DNA of 64,000 nucleotides from Bradyrhizobium nitroreducens. Lineage in GTDB: Bacteria > Pseudomonadota > Alphaproteobacteria > Rhizobiales > Xanthobacteraceae. The translations under genes were made by a program, and so were the position numbers. This document shows positions 47,997 through 56,500 of the stretch, piece after piece; the stretch's first letter is position 1, and every line of letters begins with the position of its first letter. The notes beneath the pieces are model-generated. The model worked only from the letters and a program-made list of their open reading frames with translations, did no database searches and was not told the origin of the DNA. The stretch is taken from the NCBI RefSeq assembly GCF_002776695.1, contig NZ_LFJC01000003.1:4276145-4340144 (forward strand). The letters run 5' to 3'.

Positions 47997-48937
47997 GCGC
48001 CCCCAACCATCGGAGCCAGCGCACGGAACACGACCTCGGCCAGCAGGGTCGCGAACAGCACGAACAGATAGAGGATCGAGAAGGCGAACAGCTTGCGGGT
48101 CGCGCGCAGCGACGCAGCTCGCTCGCGGCGCAGATAGACGTTGATCGCCAGCACCAGCATGCCGGCACCGAGAATCAGCGAGACGATGCCGTAAATCGCG
48201 TCGAAATAGCCGAGCGCCCAGGGCGCGGCGGCGACCGCGATCAGCACGACGGTGTAGAGCAGGATCTGCAGCCGCGTCGCGTCGGGACCGGCGACGTTGG
48301 GCAGCATCGGAATGCCGGCGCGCGCATAGTCGTCGGAGCGGAACAGCGCCAGCGCCCAGAAATGCGGCGGGGTCCAGAAGAAAATGATGGCGAACAGCAG
48401 CAGCGGCTCGACGTCGACCGTGCCCGTGACGGCGGCCCAGGCCACGACCGGCGGCAGCGCGCCGGCGGCGCCGCCGATCACGATGTTCTGCGCGGTCCAG
48501 CGCTTCAGGCCCATCGTGTAGATCACGACGTAGAAGAAGATGGTGAAGGCGAGCAGCGCGCCCGCGATCCAGTTGACGAGGATGCCGAGCGTCATCACCG
48601 AGAAGAACGACAGCGTCAGGCCGAACGCCATCGCCTCGGGTCGGGTGATGCGGCCGCGCGGGATCGGCCGGTTCGCCGTGCGCGACATCTTGGAGTCGAT
48701 GTCGCCTTCGAGCGCCATGTTGAGCGCGCCGGAGGCGCCGGCGCCGACGGCGATGCAGAGCAGCGAGGTGATCGCCAGCACCCAGTGGAAATGCCCGGGC
48801 GCCATTGCCATGCCGACCAGCGCGGTGAAGATCACCAGCGACATCACCCGCGGCTTCAACAGCGCGATGTAGTCGCCGACCTCCGCCTCGGAGATGCGGG
48901 GATTGATGTCGATGGCGTTGTGGTCGAGCACGGACAC
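47993..48937 (-). CDS. ctaB: Protohaem IX farnesyltransferase
   Basis: A 314-residue polytopic enzyme that converts haem b to haem o, the first step to haem a. The UbiA-type motifs are GALNMALEGDIDSKMSRTAN with RPIPRGRI, and a second acidic motif in LKRWTAQNIVIGGAAGALPP and FWTPPHFWALALFRSDDYA. The first codon is GTG at 48937 (AAGGAAG about 11 bases upstream). It is separated from ctaD by a strong hairpin and overlaps the small membrane gene. Confidence 0.96.
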   Translation of the reverse strand: MSVLDHNAIDINPRISEAEVGDYIALLKPRVMSLVIFTALVGMAMAPGHFHWVLAITSLLCIAVGAGASGALNMALEGDIDSKMSRTANRPIPRGRITRPEAMAFGLTLSFFSVMTLGILVNWIAGALLAFTIFFYVVIYTMGLKRWTAQNIVIGGAAGALPPVVAWAAVTGTVDVEPLLLFAIIFFWTPPHFWALALFRSDDYARAGIPMLPNVAGPDATRLQILLYTVVLIAVAAAPWALGYFDAIYGIVSLILGAGMLVLAINVYLRRERAASLRATRKLFAFSILYLFVLFATLLAEVVFRALAPMVGGA

Positions 48938-48961
48938 GAATTCAACTCGCTTCCTTATAGC

Positions 48962-48990
48962 GCCGCGGCGCCCGTCACGGGCGCCGCGGC
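48962..48990 (-). terminator. Intercistronic hairpin between ctaD and ctaB
   Basis: A perfect 13-base stem GCCGCGGCGCCCG / CGGGCGCCGCGGC with a 3-base loop fills the 60-base gap between ctaD and ctaB. No T-run follows on the minus strand, so it is probably an mRNA-stabilising or attenuating stem rather than a full terminator. Confidence 0.55.
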
Positions 48991-48997
48991 TGATGGC

Positions 48998-50617
48998 TTA
49001 CTGCACGCGGGGCAGCACTTCGAACTGGTGGAAGGGCGGCGGCGAGGGCAAGGTCCATTCCAGCGTGGTCGCACCCGCACCCCACGGATTGTCCCCGGCC
49101 GGCACCTTCTTCATGAAGGCGTCGAGCACGCAGTAGAGGAAGATCAGCACGCCGAAGCCGGAGATGTAGGAGCCGACCGACGAGACCAGGTTCCATCCCG
49201 CGAACGCGTCGGGATAGTCGACGTAGCGGCGCGGCATGCCCGACAGGCCGAGGAAGTGCTGCGGGAAGAACACCAGGTTGACGCCGATGAAGGTGACCCA
49301 GAAGTGCGCCTTCGCGAGCGTCTCGTTGTACATGTAGCCCGACATCTTCGGGAACCAGTAGTACCAGCCGGCGAAGATCGCGAACACCGCACCGAGCGAC
49401 AGCACGTAGTGGAAGTGGGCGACGACGTAGTAGGTCTCCTGCAGCACGCGGTCGACGCCCGCGTTCGCCAGCACGACGCCGGTGACGCCGCCGACCGTGA
49501 ACAGGAAGATGAAGCCCACCGCCCAGATCATCGGCGCCCGGAATTCGATCGAGCCGCCCCACATCGTGGCGATCCAGGAGAAGATCTTCACGCCGGTCGG
49601 AACCGCGATCACCATCGTCGCGGCGACGAAATAGGCCTGCGTCGCCGAGGACATGCCGACCGTGTACATGTGGTGCGCCCACACCACGAAGCCGATGCCG
49701 CCGATCGCGACCATGGCGTAGGCCATGCCGAGATAGCCGAACACGGGCTTGCGCGAGAAGGTCGAGATGATCTGGCTGACCATGCCGAAGCCGGGCAGGA
49801 TCAGGATGTACACCTCGGGGTGACCGAAGAACCAGAACAGATGCTGGAACAGCACCGGGTCGCCGCCGCCATCAGGCGCGAAGAAGGTCGTGCCGAAATT
49901 GCGGTCGGTGAGCAGCATGGTGATCGCGCCGGCGAGCACCGGCAGCGACAGCAGCAGCAGGAACACCGTCACCAGGATCGACCACACGAACAGCGGCATC
50001 TTGTGCAGGGTCATGCCCGGCGCGCGCATGTTGAAGATGGTGGTGATGAAGTTGATGGCACCGAGGATCGACGAGGCACCCGCCAGATGCAGCGACAGGA
50101 TCGCGAAGTCGACGGCCGGACCCGGATGGCCGGAGCTCGACAGCGGCACGTACATGGTCCAGCCGGCGCCGACGCCGTTGGCACCCGGCTCGCCCTCGAC
50201 GAAGGTCGACATCAGCAGCAGGCCGAAGGAGGCCGGCAGCAGCCAGAACGAGATGTTGTTCATGCGCGGGAACGCCATGTCGGGCGCGCCGATCATCAGC
50301 GGGACGAACCAGTTGCCGAAGCCGCCGATCATCGCGGGCATGACCATGAAGAAGATCATGATCAGACCGTGCGAGGTCACGAACACGTTATAGGTGTGCG
50401 TCTCGTGGAAGATCTGCACGCCCGGATACATCAGCTCGGCACGGATCGCGATCGACATCGCGGCACCGATGACGCCGGCGATGACCGCGAAGATCAGGTA
50501 CATCGTGCCGATGTCCTTGTGATTGGTCGAATAGACGTAGCGCCGCCATCCGGTCGGATGGGCGTGCTCGTCATGTCCGTGGGCGTGATCGCCGTGTGCC
50601 GCTGCGCTCGTTGCCAT
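48998..50617 (-). CDS. ctaD: Cytochrome c oxidase subunit I (aa3 type)
   Basis: A 539-residue catalytic subunit with twelve helices, binding haem a, haem a3 and Cu_B. Evidence: GWRRYVYSTNHKDIGTMYLI at the start, FHETHTYNVFVTSHGLIMIF with the first haem a His, FQHLFWFFGHPEVYILILPG with the Cu_B His and cross-linked Tyr, WAHHMYTVGMS, and VAHFHYVLSLGAVFAIFAGW with the haem ligands. ATG at 50617 follows AGGA; the TTG at 50623 is a false start. The N-terminus is His-rich (AAAHGDHAHGHDEHAHP). Confidence 0.98.
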   Translation of the reverse strand: MATSAAAHGDHAHGHDEHAHPTGWRRYVYSTNHKDIGTMYLIFAVIAGVIGAAMSIAIRAELMYPGVQIFHETHTYNVFVTSHGLIMIFFMVMPAMIGGFGNWFVPLMIGAPDMAFPRMNNISFWLLPASFGLLLMSTFVEGEPGANGVGAGWTMYVPLSSSGHPGPAVDFAILSLHLAGASSILGAINFITTIFNMRAPGMTLHKMPLFVWSILVTVFLLLLSLPVLAGAITMLLTDRNFGTTFFAPDGGGDPVLFQHLFWFFGHPEVYILILPGFGMVSQIISTFSRKPVFGYLGMAYAMVAIGGIGFVVWAHHMYTVGMSSATQAYFVAATMVIAVPTGVKIFSWIATMWGGSIEFRAPMIWAVGFIFLFTVGGVTGVVLANAGVDRVLQETYYVVAHFHYVLSLGAVFAIFAGWYYWFPKMSGYMYNETLAKAHFWVTFIGVNLVFFPQHFLGLSGMPRRYVDYPDAFAGWNLVSSVGSYISGFGVLIFLYCVLDAFMKKVPAGDNPWGAGATTLEWTLPSPPPFHQFEVLPRVQ

Positions 50618-50704
50618 TTTCAAATCCTGCCTTGCGTCCCATTCGGACCTTTGGAGGTCCCGCCCTTATGTCGCTCTCAGTCCCTTGGAGCCGTCGCCCG
50701 GCGC

Positions 50705-51544
50705 TTACTGCGTCGGGCCGGCTGCGGAGGCGTAGGTGCTGGTGCCGCCGCTCGCGTATTTCTTCTTCGCCGTCTCGACCCAGGAGGCGAACTCCTGATC
50801 GCTCACCACACGCACGGCGATCGGCATGAAAGCGTGGTCCTTGCCGCACAGTTCAGAGCACTGACCGTAATACATGCCGGTCTTGGTGGCCTTGAACCAG
50901 GTCTCGTTCAGCCGGCCCGGAATGGCGTCGATCTTGACGCCGAAAGCCGGCACCGCGAAGGCGTGGATGACATCGGCGCCGGTGGTCTGGACGCGAATCA
51001 CCTTGTTCACCGGCACCACCATCTCGTTGTCGACGCCGAGCAGACGGGGCTGCTTGTCCTGCGCCATCAGCGAATCGAACTCGAACTTGCCGTTATCGGG
51101 ATAGGCGTAGGACCAGTACCACTGCTTGCCGGTCGCCTTGATGGTGATATCCGCCTTCGGCACGTCGAGCTCGAGGAACAGAAGCCGGAACGACGGCACC
51201 GAGATGCCCACCAGGATCAGCACGGGAACCAGCGTCCAGGCCACCTCGATCAGCGTGTTGTGGGTGGTGCGCGAGGGAACCGGATTGGCCCGCGCGTTGA
51301 ACTTGATGACCACGACCACGAGCAGCGCCAGAACGAACAGCGTGATCAGGGTGATCAGCACGAACAGGAAGTTGTGGAACCAGACGATGTTGTCCATCAC
51401 CGGGGAGCCGGACTCCTGAAGCGTCCATTCCCAAGGCTTCGGCTGCCCGAGCTCGGCAAATGCCGCGCCGCCCGTCGCCAGCGTCAGACCCGCCACGGCC
51501 AATCCCAGCAAGTGCCGGCCCACCGGGCCCATCGACATCCTCAT
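50705..51544 (-). CDS. ctaC: Cytochrome c oxidase subunit II
   Basis: A 279-residue subunit. A signal peptide (MRMSMGPVGRHLLGLAVAGL, cut near GAAFA) and two helices (LFVLITLITLFVLALLVVVV, TLIEVAWTLVPVLILVGISV) precede the periplasmic Cu_A domain. Cu_A ligands are seen in VIHAFAVPAFGVK and GQCSELCGKDHAFMPI; the conserved aromatic patch is KQWYWSYAYPD. It takes electrons from cytochrome c. First gene of the cluster; the operon promoter must lie in 51545-52023. Confidence 0.97.
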   Translation of the reverse strand: MRMSMGPVGRHLLGLAVAGLTLATGGAAFAELGQPKPWEWTLQESGSPVMDNIVWFHNFLFVLITLITLFVLALLVVVVIKFNARANPVPSRTTHNTLIEVAWTLVPVLILVGISVPSFRLLFLELDVPKADITIKATGKQWYWSYAYPDNGKFEFDSLMAQDKQPRLLGVDNEMVVPVNKVIRVQTTGADVIHAFAVPAFGVKIDAIPGRLNETWFKATKTGMYYGQCSELCGKDHAFMPIAVRVVSDQEFASWVETAKKKYASGGTSTYASAAGPTQ

Positions 51545-52023
51545 GCCGTTCGCGCTCCCCTTACGAAATCACCCCAAGTGCGCTCCCCTGTGTCCGGGAA
51601 ACGCTTATTCGATCCGCCCGCCTGACAAACCGCCGCGCAAGAATGCCTCCAAGAGAAAGAATACCTCTAAGAGGAAATCGGGCCAGATCGCTAGAACGCC
51701 GAAATCAAGCCTCTCAAACCATAATTTTTGATCTATCGCAATGCAGTCTTGAGACCGGTCTGTCAGCCATCACCCGCAAGATAATTCCTAGTAATATCGG
51801 ACAAAAATACCGTTGGCCGGGATGCTGCAGCTTGACAGCGGAATTGCCCGCGTTAGGCACTGGCAGATGGCCGCGCAGGAACCTGATTCGTGCGGGCGGC
51901 GGCGGTGCGAGGCGGCGTGGAATTTGCTTGAGAATCGCCTTCAAGACGCCGTCATTCCCGTATCAGTCCGCCAGAATAGTCCGCCAAGCGCGAGCGACCC
52001 AGGCGAGCAGAGGGACCGACCCG
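51545..52023. other. Divergent regulatory region between ctaC and IalB-like gene
   Basis: About 480 bases, lower in GC than the surroundings, with no convincing coding frame. A FixK-like half-symmetrical site TTGATCTATCGCAA lies at 51728-51741 (TTGC-N6-TCAA on the other strand), 184 bases before ctaC. Near 51640-51675 there are purine-rich short repeats (CCTCCAAGAGAAAG, CCTCTAAGAGG). Promoters for both divergent operons are expected here but I cannot place them with certainty. Confidence 0.5.
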
Positions 52024-52569
52024 ATGGGGCTTTCGAAATCGATGGCAAGGCTGGCTAGAAGGCAGCTGACCCGCCTCCCGGCGCTGGCCAGCCTGCTGGC
52101 TGCGCTCGTCCTTCTGGCACTTCCCGGCTTCGCCCATGCGCAGGGCGCAGTGCGCTCCGTCCATGGCGACTGGCAGATTCGCTGCGACACGCCTCCGGGC
52201 GCCCAGACCGAGCAATGCGCCCTGATCCAGAGCGTGGTCGCCGAAGACCGCTCCAATGCCGGCCTGACCGTCATCGTGCTGAAGACCGCCGACCAGAAGA
52301 GCCGCCTGATGCGCGTGGTCGCGCCCCTGGGCGTTCTGCTGCCCTCCGGCCTCGGCCTCAAGCTCGACAACCAGGACGTCGGCCGCGCCGGCTTCGTCCG
52401 ATGCCTGCCCAATGGCTGCGTCGCCGAGGTCGTCATGGACGACAAGCTGCTCGGCCAGCTCCGCACCGCCAAGACCGCCACCTTCATCATCTTTGAGACG
52501 CCGGAAGAAGGCATCGGCTTCCCGCTCAGCCTGAACGGCCTCGGCGAGGGCTACGACAAGCTGCCGTAG
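52024..52569 (+). CDS. Invasion-associated locus B (IalB)-like periplasmic protein
   Basis: A 181-residue protein. The signal peptide RQLTRLPALASLLAALVLLA is cut near GFAHAQ. The mature part starts VRSVHGDWQIRCDTPPGAQT, and two Cys pairs are visible (RCDTPPGAQTEQC, VRCLPNGC). PLGVLLPSGLGLKLDNQD and GFPLSLNGLGEGYDKL complete the IalB pattern. GAGGGA precedes ATG 52024. The family is widespread in rhizobia and relatives as small periplasmic proteins; IalB was first linked to erythrocyte invasion by Bartonella, but the biochemical role is unknown. Confidence 0.9.
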   Translation: MGLSKSMARLARRQLTRLPALASLLAALVLLALPGFAHAQGAVRSVHGDWQIRCDTPPGAQTEQCALIQSVVAEDRSNAGLTVIVLKTADQKSRLMRVVAPLGVLLPSGLGLKLDNQDVGRAGFVRCLPNGCVAEVVMDDKLLGQLRTAKTATFIIFETPEEGIGFPLSLNGLGEGYDKLP

Positions 52570-52599
52570 GGGCTGCGCTCCGATCGCACGTTCTCAATC

Positions 52600-52738
52600 C
52601 CGTCATCCTGAGGCGCGAGTTCGGCAGCGCGGTCGCGCTGCCGTGCGAGCCTCGAAGGATGAACGGCCACGCTGCCAGCCGGGCCGTCGCCCTTCGAGGC
52701 TCGCCTTGCTTTGCAAGCCGAGCACCTCAGGGTGACGG
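52600..52738. repeat. Palindromic element, CCGTCATCCTGAGG family
   Basis: Ends CCGTCATCCTGAGGCGC and GAGCACCTCAGGGTGACGG are imperfect terminal inverted repeats. Interior blocks GAGCCTCGAAGGATGAACGG and CCTTCGAGGCTCGCC also pair. This is a common element type between Bradyrhizobium genes. It separates the IalB-like gene from tldD. The remaining 52739-52878 shows no gene. Confidence 0.75.
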
Positions 52739-52878
52739 TGATGGATGGATGCTGGCGGCACGCGCTGGCGAGTGCCCCCTACCCATCCTATCGTTTCCGT
52801 AATGTGACGCCCCGCCCCCTCGCGGAACCGGTCCGAAACCATTATCTTGCCCCACATCTTCCGCTAATGGACGGACGC

Positions 52879-54306
52879 ATGACAAACCCTGCCACGACCT
52901 CCCTGCTCGACCGCGCCAATCTCGACCGCGACCAGGTTCGCCACGAGGTCGCGCGCGGGCTTTCCGGTGCCGACGACGGCGAGCTGTTCCTGGAGTACAG
53001 CCAGACCGAAGCGCTGATGTTCGACAATGGGCGGCTGAAGCAGGCGACCTACGACACCTCGCAGGGTTTCGGCTTACGCGCCGTCAAGGATGATGCCGTG
53101 GGCTATGCGCACTCCTCCGACGTCTCGCTGCCGGCGCTGATTCGCGCTGCGGACGCGGTCGCGGCCGTACGCGGCGGCTATTCCGGCAGCTTTGCCGCGC
53201 CGCCTCCCCACACCAATGTCCGCCTCTACGGCGACGACAACCCGCTCGATGCCCCCGGCTTCGAGACCAAGGTCAAGCTGCTGGCCGAGATCGACGCGTA
53301 TCTGCGCGACAAGGATCCGCGGGTGCGGCAGGTCAGCGTCAGCCTGGGCGCGACCTGGCAGGTCGTCGAGATCCTGCGGCCGGACGGCGAGAGCTATCGC
53401 GACATCCGTCCGCTCGTGCGCGTCAACATTTCCGTCGTTGCCGGCCAGGGCGACCGCCAGGAAAGCGGCAGCAAGGGCTATGGCGGCCGCGCCGGCTATG
53501 CCGAATTCATCGAGAGCAAGAACTGGCGCGATGCCGCCGACGGCGCGTTGCGCGAGGCCCTGGTCAATCTGGAATCGATCCCCGCCCCCGCCGGCGAGAT
53601 GGACGTCGTGTTGGGCGCCGGCTGGCCCGGCGTGATGCTGCATGAAGCGGTCGGTCATGGCCTCGAAGGCGATTTCAACCGCAAGAAGACGTCTGCGTTT
53701 GCCGGCCTGATGGGCCAGCAGGTCGCGGCCAAGGGAGTCACTGTGGTCGACGACGGCACCATTGCCTCGCGCCGCGGCTCGCTGTCGATCGACGACGAGG
53801 GCACGCCGACCAATCGCACCGTGCTGATCGAGGACGGCATCCTGGTCGGCTACATGCAGGACCGCCAGAACGCGCGGCTGATGAACATGAAGCCGACCGG
53901 CAACGGCCGTCGCCAGGGCTACGCCCATGTGCCGATGCCGCGCATGACCAACACCTACATGCTCGCGGGCGACCGCGATCCGGCCGAGATCCTGGCGTCG
54001 GTGAAGAACGGCGTCTTCGCCGCGAATTTCGGCGGCGGCCAGGTCGACATCACCTCGGGCAAATACGTGTTCCAGTGCACCGAGGCCTACAAGATCGAGA
54101 ACGGCAAGATCGGCGCGCCGCTGAAGGGCGCCATGCTGATCGGCAACGGGCCGACCGATCTGCATCGCATCCGCATGATCGGCAACGACCTCGCGCTCGA
54201 TACCGGCATCGGCACCTGCGGCAAGAACGGACAGGGCGTGCCGGTCGGCGTCGGCCAGCCGTCGCTTCTGATGGAACGCATCACTGTGGGTGGAACGGGC
54301 GCATGA
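52879..54306 (+). CDS. tldD: Metalloprotease TldD
   Basis: A 475-residue zinc protease subunit. The metal motif HEAVGHGLEGD (HExxxH) follows VLGAGWPGVMLHE; other family marks are ELFLEYSQTEALMFDNGRLK, TSQGFGLRAVKDDAVGYAHS, GTPTNRTVLIEDGILVGYMQ, RMTNTYMLAGDRDP and ITSGKYVFQCTEAYKIENGK. With TldE/PmbA it degrades modified peptides. Start ATG 52879 is taken; 52867 is in frame 12 bases upstream. Its last bases overlap the lepB start (ATGA), so translation is coupled. Confidence 0.95.
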   Translation: MTNPATTSLLDRANLDRDQVRHEVARGLSGADDGELFLEYSQTEALMFDNGRLKQATYDTSQGFGLRAVKDDAVGYAHSSDVSLPALIRAADAVAAVRGGYSGSFAAPPPHTNVRLYGDDNPLDAPGFETKVKLLAEIDAYLRDKDPRVRQVSVSLGATWQVVEILRPDGESYRDIRPLVRVNISVVAGQGDRQESGSKGYGGRAGYAEFIESKNWRDAADGALREALVNLESIPAPAGEMDVVLGAGWPGVMLHEAVGHGLEGDFNRKKTSAFAGLMGQQVAAKGVTVVDDGTIASRRGSLSIDDEGTPTNRTVLIEDGILVGYMQDRQNARLMNMKPTGNGRRQGYAHVPMPRMTNTYMLAGDRDPAEILASVKNGVFAANFGGGQVDITSGKYVFQCTEAYKIENGKIGAPLKGAMLIGNGPTDLHRIRMIGNDLALDTGIGTCGKNGQGVPVGVGQPSLLMERITVGGTGA

Positions 54307-55079
54307 GCGTTGAGAAGGTAACTGCCGCTCCGAAGCGGAAGAGCAGCGGCTGGGGCGGGCAGATCGTCCAGCTCGCCGGCATCGTCGCCGCGGTCTTCAT
54401 CGCCAAGGGCGCGCTCGCCGAGCCGTTCTACGTGCCCTCGGGCTCGATGGAGCCGACGCTGCTGATCGGCGATGCGCTGCTCGCCTCGAAATTCCCCTAT
54501 GGCTACGGCACCTCGTCGCTGCCGATCCAGATCAATCTGCCGGAGAGCGGCCGCGTGTTCGCGGAGACGCCGAAGCAGGGCGACGTGGTGGTGTTTCGCT
54601 GGCCCGGCGATCGTTCCCAGGCCTGGGTCAAACGCGTCGTCGGGCTTCCCGGCGACCGCATCCAGATGCGGCAGGGCCAGCTCTTCATCAACGACCGCCC
54701 CGCCGAGCTGAAGCCTGACGGCGTTGGCGCCGCCGAGGACGACAATGGCGGCAGCGAGCCCGCCTACCGTTACGTCGAGACGCTGCCGAACGGCGTCTCG
54801 CATCTGATCTTCAAGATGCGCGACAACGGCCCGCTCGACAACACGCCGGAAGTGACGGTGCCGGCTGGCCACCTCTTCGTGCTCGGCGACAACCGCGACA
54901 ACTCCGCCGACAGCCGCGTGCCGCTGCGCTCCGGCGGCGTCGGCCTGCTGCCGATCGACAATCTGATCGGCCGCGCGGATGCGGTGGTCGGCTCCTGGGA
55001 CCTCGGCATGCGCAGCCAGCCGGTGTACACTTGGCTGTCCGGCTTCCGGCTCGCGCGGTTCTTCACCGCCGTGCATTGA
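54303..55079 (+). CDS. lepB: Signal peptidase I
   Basis: A 258-residue membrane peptidase that removes signal peptides. The helix QIVQLAGIVAAVFIAKGALA precedes the catalytic Ser48 in PSGSMEPTLLIGD; the general-base Lys110 is in WVKRVVGLPGDRI. VLGDNRDNSADSR is the third family box. It overlaps tldD by 4 bases. Length normal. A second signal peptidase I paralogue is usual in these genomes, so it may not be the only one. Confidence 0.95.
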   Translation: MSVEKVTAAPKRKSSGWGGQIVQLAGIVAAVFIAKGALAEPFYVPSGSMEPTLLIGDALLASKFPYGYGTSSLPIQINLPESGRVFAETPKQGDVVVFRWPGDRSQAWVKRVVGLPGDRIQMRQGQLFINDRPAELKPDGVGAAEDDNGGSEPAYRYVETLPNGVSHLIFKMRDNGPLDNTPEVTVPAGHLFVLGDNRDNSADSRVPLRSGGVGLLPIDNLIGRADAVVGSWDLGMRSQPVYTWLSGFRLARFFTAVH

Positions 55080-55095
55080 CGCTCCTCATCTCGCA

Positions 55096-55662
55096 ATGAA
55101 CCGTGAGGAGTTCCTCGCACTCGCGCTGAGAAATCCTGTCAACGCTGCGGTCATCGATGAACTGCATCGCTTCGCGCTACCGGACGCGTGGCTGGTTGCA
55201 GGCTGCCTCGTGCAGTCGGTGTGGAATGGTCTCACGGGCCGCCCGGTTGATCACGGCATTGCCGATTACGACGTGTTCTATTTCGATTCCGACACGTCGT
55301 GGGAGGCGGAGGACGCGGTCATACGCAACTTCCATGCGCGGCTCACGCATCTCGGCGCCGCGATCGAGATCCGCAACCAGGCGCGTGTGCATCTGTGGTA
55401 CCCCGCCAAGCACGGCCTGCCCTACCCGCCGTTGACGCGCTCGACCGACGGCATCGACCGCTTCCTCACCGAGAATACGCAAATCGGGATAAGACGCGCG
55501 GGCGATGATTACGACGTCTATGCACCGCATGGGTTTGACGACGTCGCGGGATTGCTCGTGCGGCCCAATCGGGCGCTGAATTTCTCGGCGGCGAACTACG
55601 AAGCAAAGGCCGCGCGATGGAAAGCACTGTGGCCGGAGCTCACGGTGATCGCGGCGGAGTGA
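55096..55662 (+). CDS. Nucleotidyltransferase-like protein (DUF925 type)
   Basis: A 188-residue protein. The nucleotidyltransferase-like core is seen as WLVAGCLVQSVWNGLTGRP followed by GIADYDVFYFDSDTSWEAED, with an Asp pair (IADYDVFYFD) fitting a metal site. FHARLTHLGAAIEIRNQARV with HLWYPAKHG is the family's second motif. Proteins of this type are cytoplasmic and of unknown substrate. ATG at 55096 is 16 bases after the lepB stop, so it may be part of that operon. Confidence 0.87.
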   Translation: MNREEFLALALRNPVNAAVIDELHRFALPDAWLVAGCLVQSVWNGLTGRPVDHGIADYDVFYFDSDTSWEAEDAVIRNFHARLTHLGAAIEIRNQARVHLWYPAKHGLPYPPLTRSTDGIDRFLTENTQIGIRRAGDDYDVYAPHGFDDVAGLLVRPNRALNFSAANYEAKAARWKALWPELTVIAAE

Positions 55663-55664
55663 GA

Positions 55665-55804
55665 TCTCGTGTCCCGGACAAGTCGAATCGTGAAACGATG
55701 CGGCGCCGAGCCGGGACCCAGGTCGCAACGGATGCTGAGTGGCATGGGCCCCGGCTCTGCAGCGCAGCGCTGAAGGAGCGCTGCACAGCGTCCGGGGCAC
55801 GAGA
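55665..55804. repeat. Palindromic element, CTCTCGTGTCCCGGAC family, copy 3
   Basis: TCTCGTGTCCCGGAC at the left and GTCCGGGGCACGAGA at the right. It shares GCCGAGCCGGGACCCAGG and GCATGGGCCCCGGCTCTGCA with copies at 18894 and 32747. It starts 3 bases after a stop codon and ends 7 bases before the stop of the convergent gene. Confidence 0.88.
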
Positions 55805-55810
55805 AAACGC

Positions 55811-56389
55811 CTACCGCACCACGCCCGACGTGAATCCCGCCTTCCGTCGCGGCGGCTTGATTTCCTTCTTCAGGAAGCAGCGCGCCTCGCGCCCGGTGTA
55901 ACCGGGGCGGGCATAGGTGAAGGCGCGGCACTTGTTGTCGGCGGTGCACGCGGCCTTGCAGGCCTCCACGCCGTCGCCTTCCTTCAGGTCGAAGTTGCGC
56001 AGATCACCGCCCGGACGGTCGATCGACGTCTCCACGCCCTCGACCCGCGGCTCGATCACGCCGGCGCCGCGAACGCCGGAGATGCAGCAGCTGCCCGGCA
56101 CGCGCGCCGGCACGGTGTTCTTCAGCCAGCAGACCGCCGAGCCGCCTTCGACGTCGGGATAGCTGAAGCTCCACGAGCGGCAGCGGCGGTCGCGCTCGCA
56201 CAGCAGCGCGCAATCCTCGGGATCGCCTGAGGCAACAGGCGCGCTGAAATAGTCGCCGCCGGGCCGGTCGAATGCAGTCTGGGCGCGCGCCGGCACGCTC
56301 GCGAAGGCGAGCGAAAGCAGCGTGACACAAGCCACGACGCAAGCCATGACCTTTGCCATGAAGGCCCGGGACTGGCGGCCCTTCCCCAT
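55811..56389 (-). CDS. Secreted protein with two PAN/Apple-like domains
   Basis: A 192-residue exported protein. The signal peptide region AKVMACVVACVTLLSLAFAS is cut near PARAQ. Two repeats follow, each starting with a DRPGGD block: TAFDRPGGDYFSAPVASGDP and SIDRPGGDLRNFDLKEGDG. Each has Cys-rich PAN-type motifs (CALLCERDRRCRSWSFSYPD; CKAACTADNKCRAFTYARPG), ending CFLKKEIKPP. PAN/Apple domains bind proteins or sugars. Alternative start ATG 56359. Likely periplasmic; ligand unknown. Confidence 0.87.
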   Translation of the reverse strand: MGKGRQSRAFMAKVMACVVACVTLLSLAFASVPARAQTAFDRPGGDYFSAPVASGDPEDCALLCERDRRCRSWSFSYPDVEGGSAVCWLKNTVPARVPGSCCISGVRGAGVIEPRVEGVETSIDRPGGDLRNFDLKEGDGVEACKAACTADNKCRAFTYARPGYTGREARCFLKKEIKPPRRKAGFTSGVVR

Positions 56390-56500
56390 CGGAACAGCTT
56401 TCTAATTATTGACGACGCTCGGCTTTTTCGGCCGGTCATTTGATCGCCGCAAACCTGTATGGGCGATGAACGGCTGAAACCCTGGTCGTTGGCCTATGGT

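Noticed and set aside
48362..51625. 1087-codon open frame on the plus strand across the oxidase genes
   Set aside because: It is antisense to ctaB, ctaD and ctaC, His/Arg/Glu-rich, and arises from the GC-rich third codon positions of those genes.
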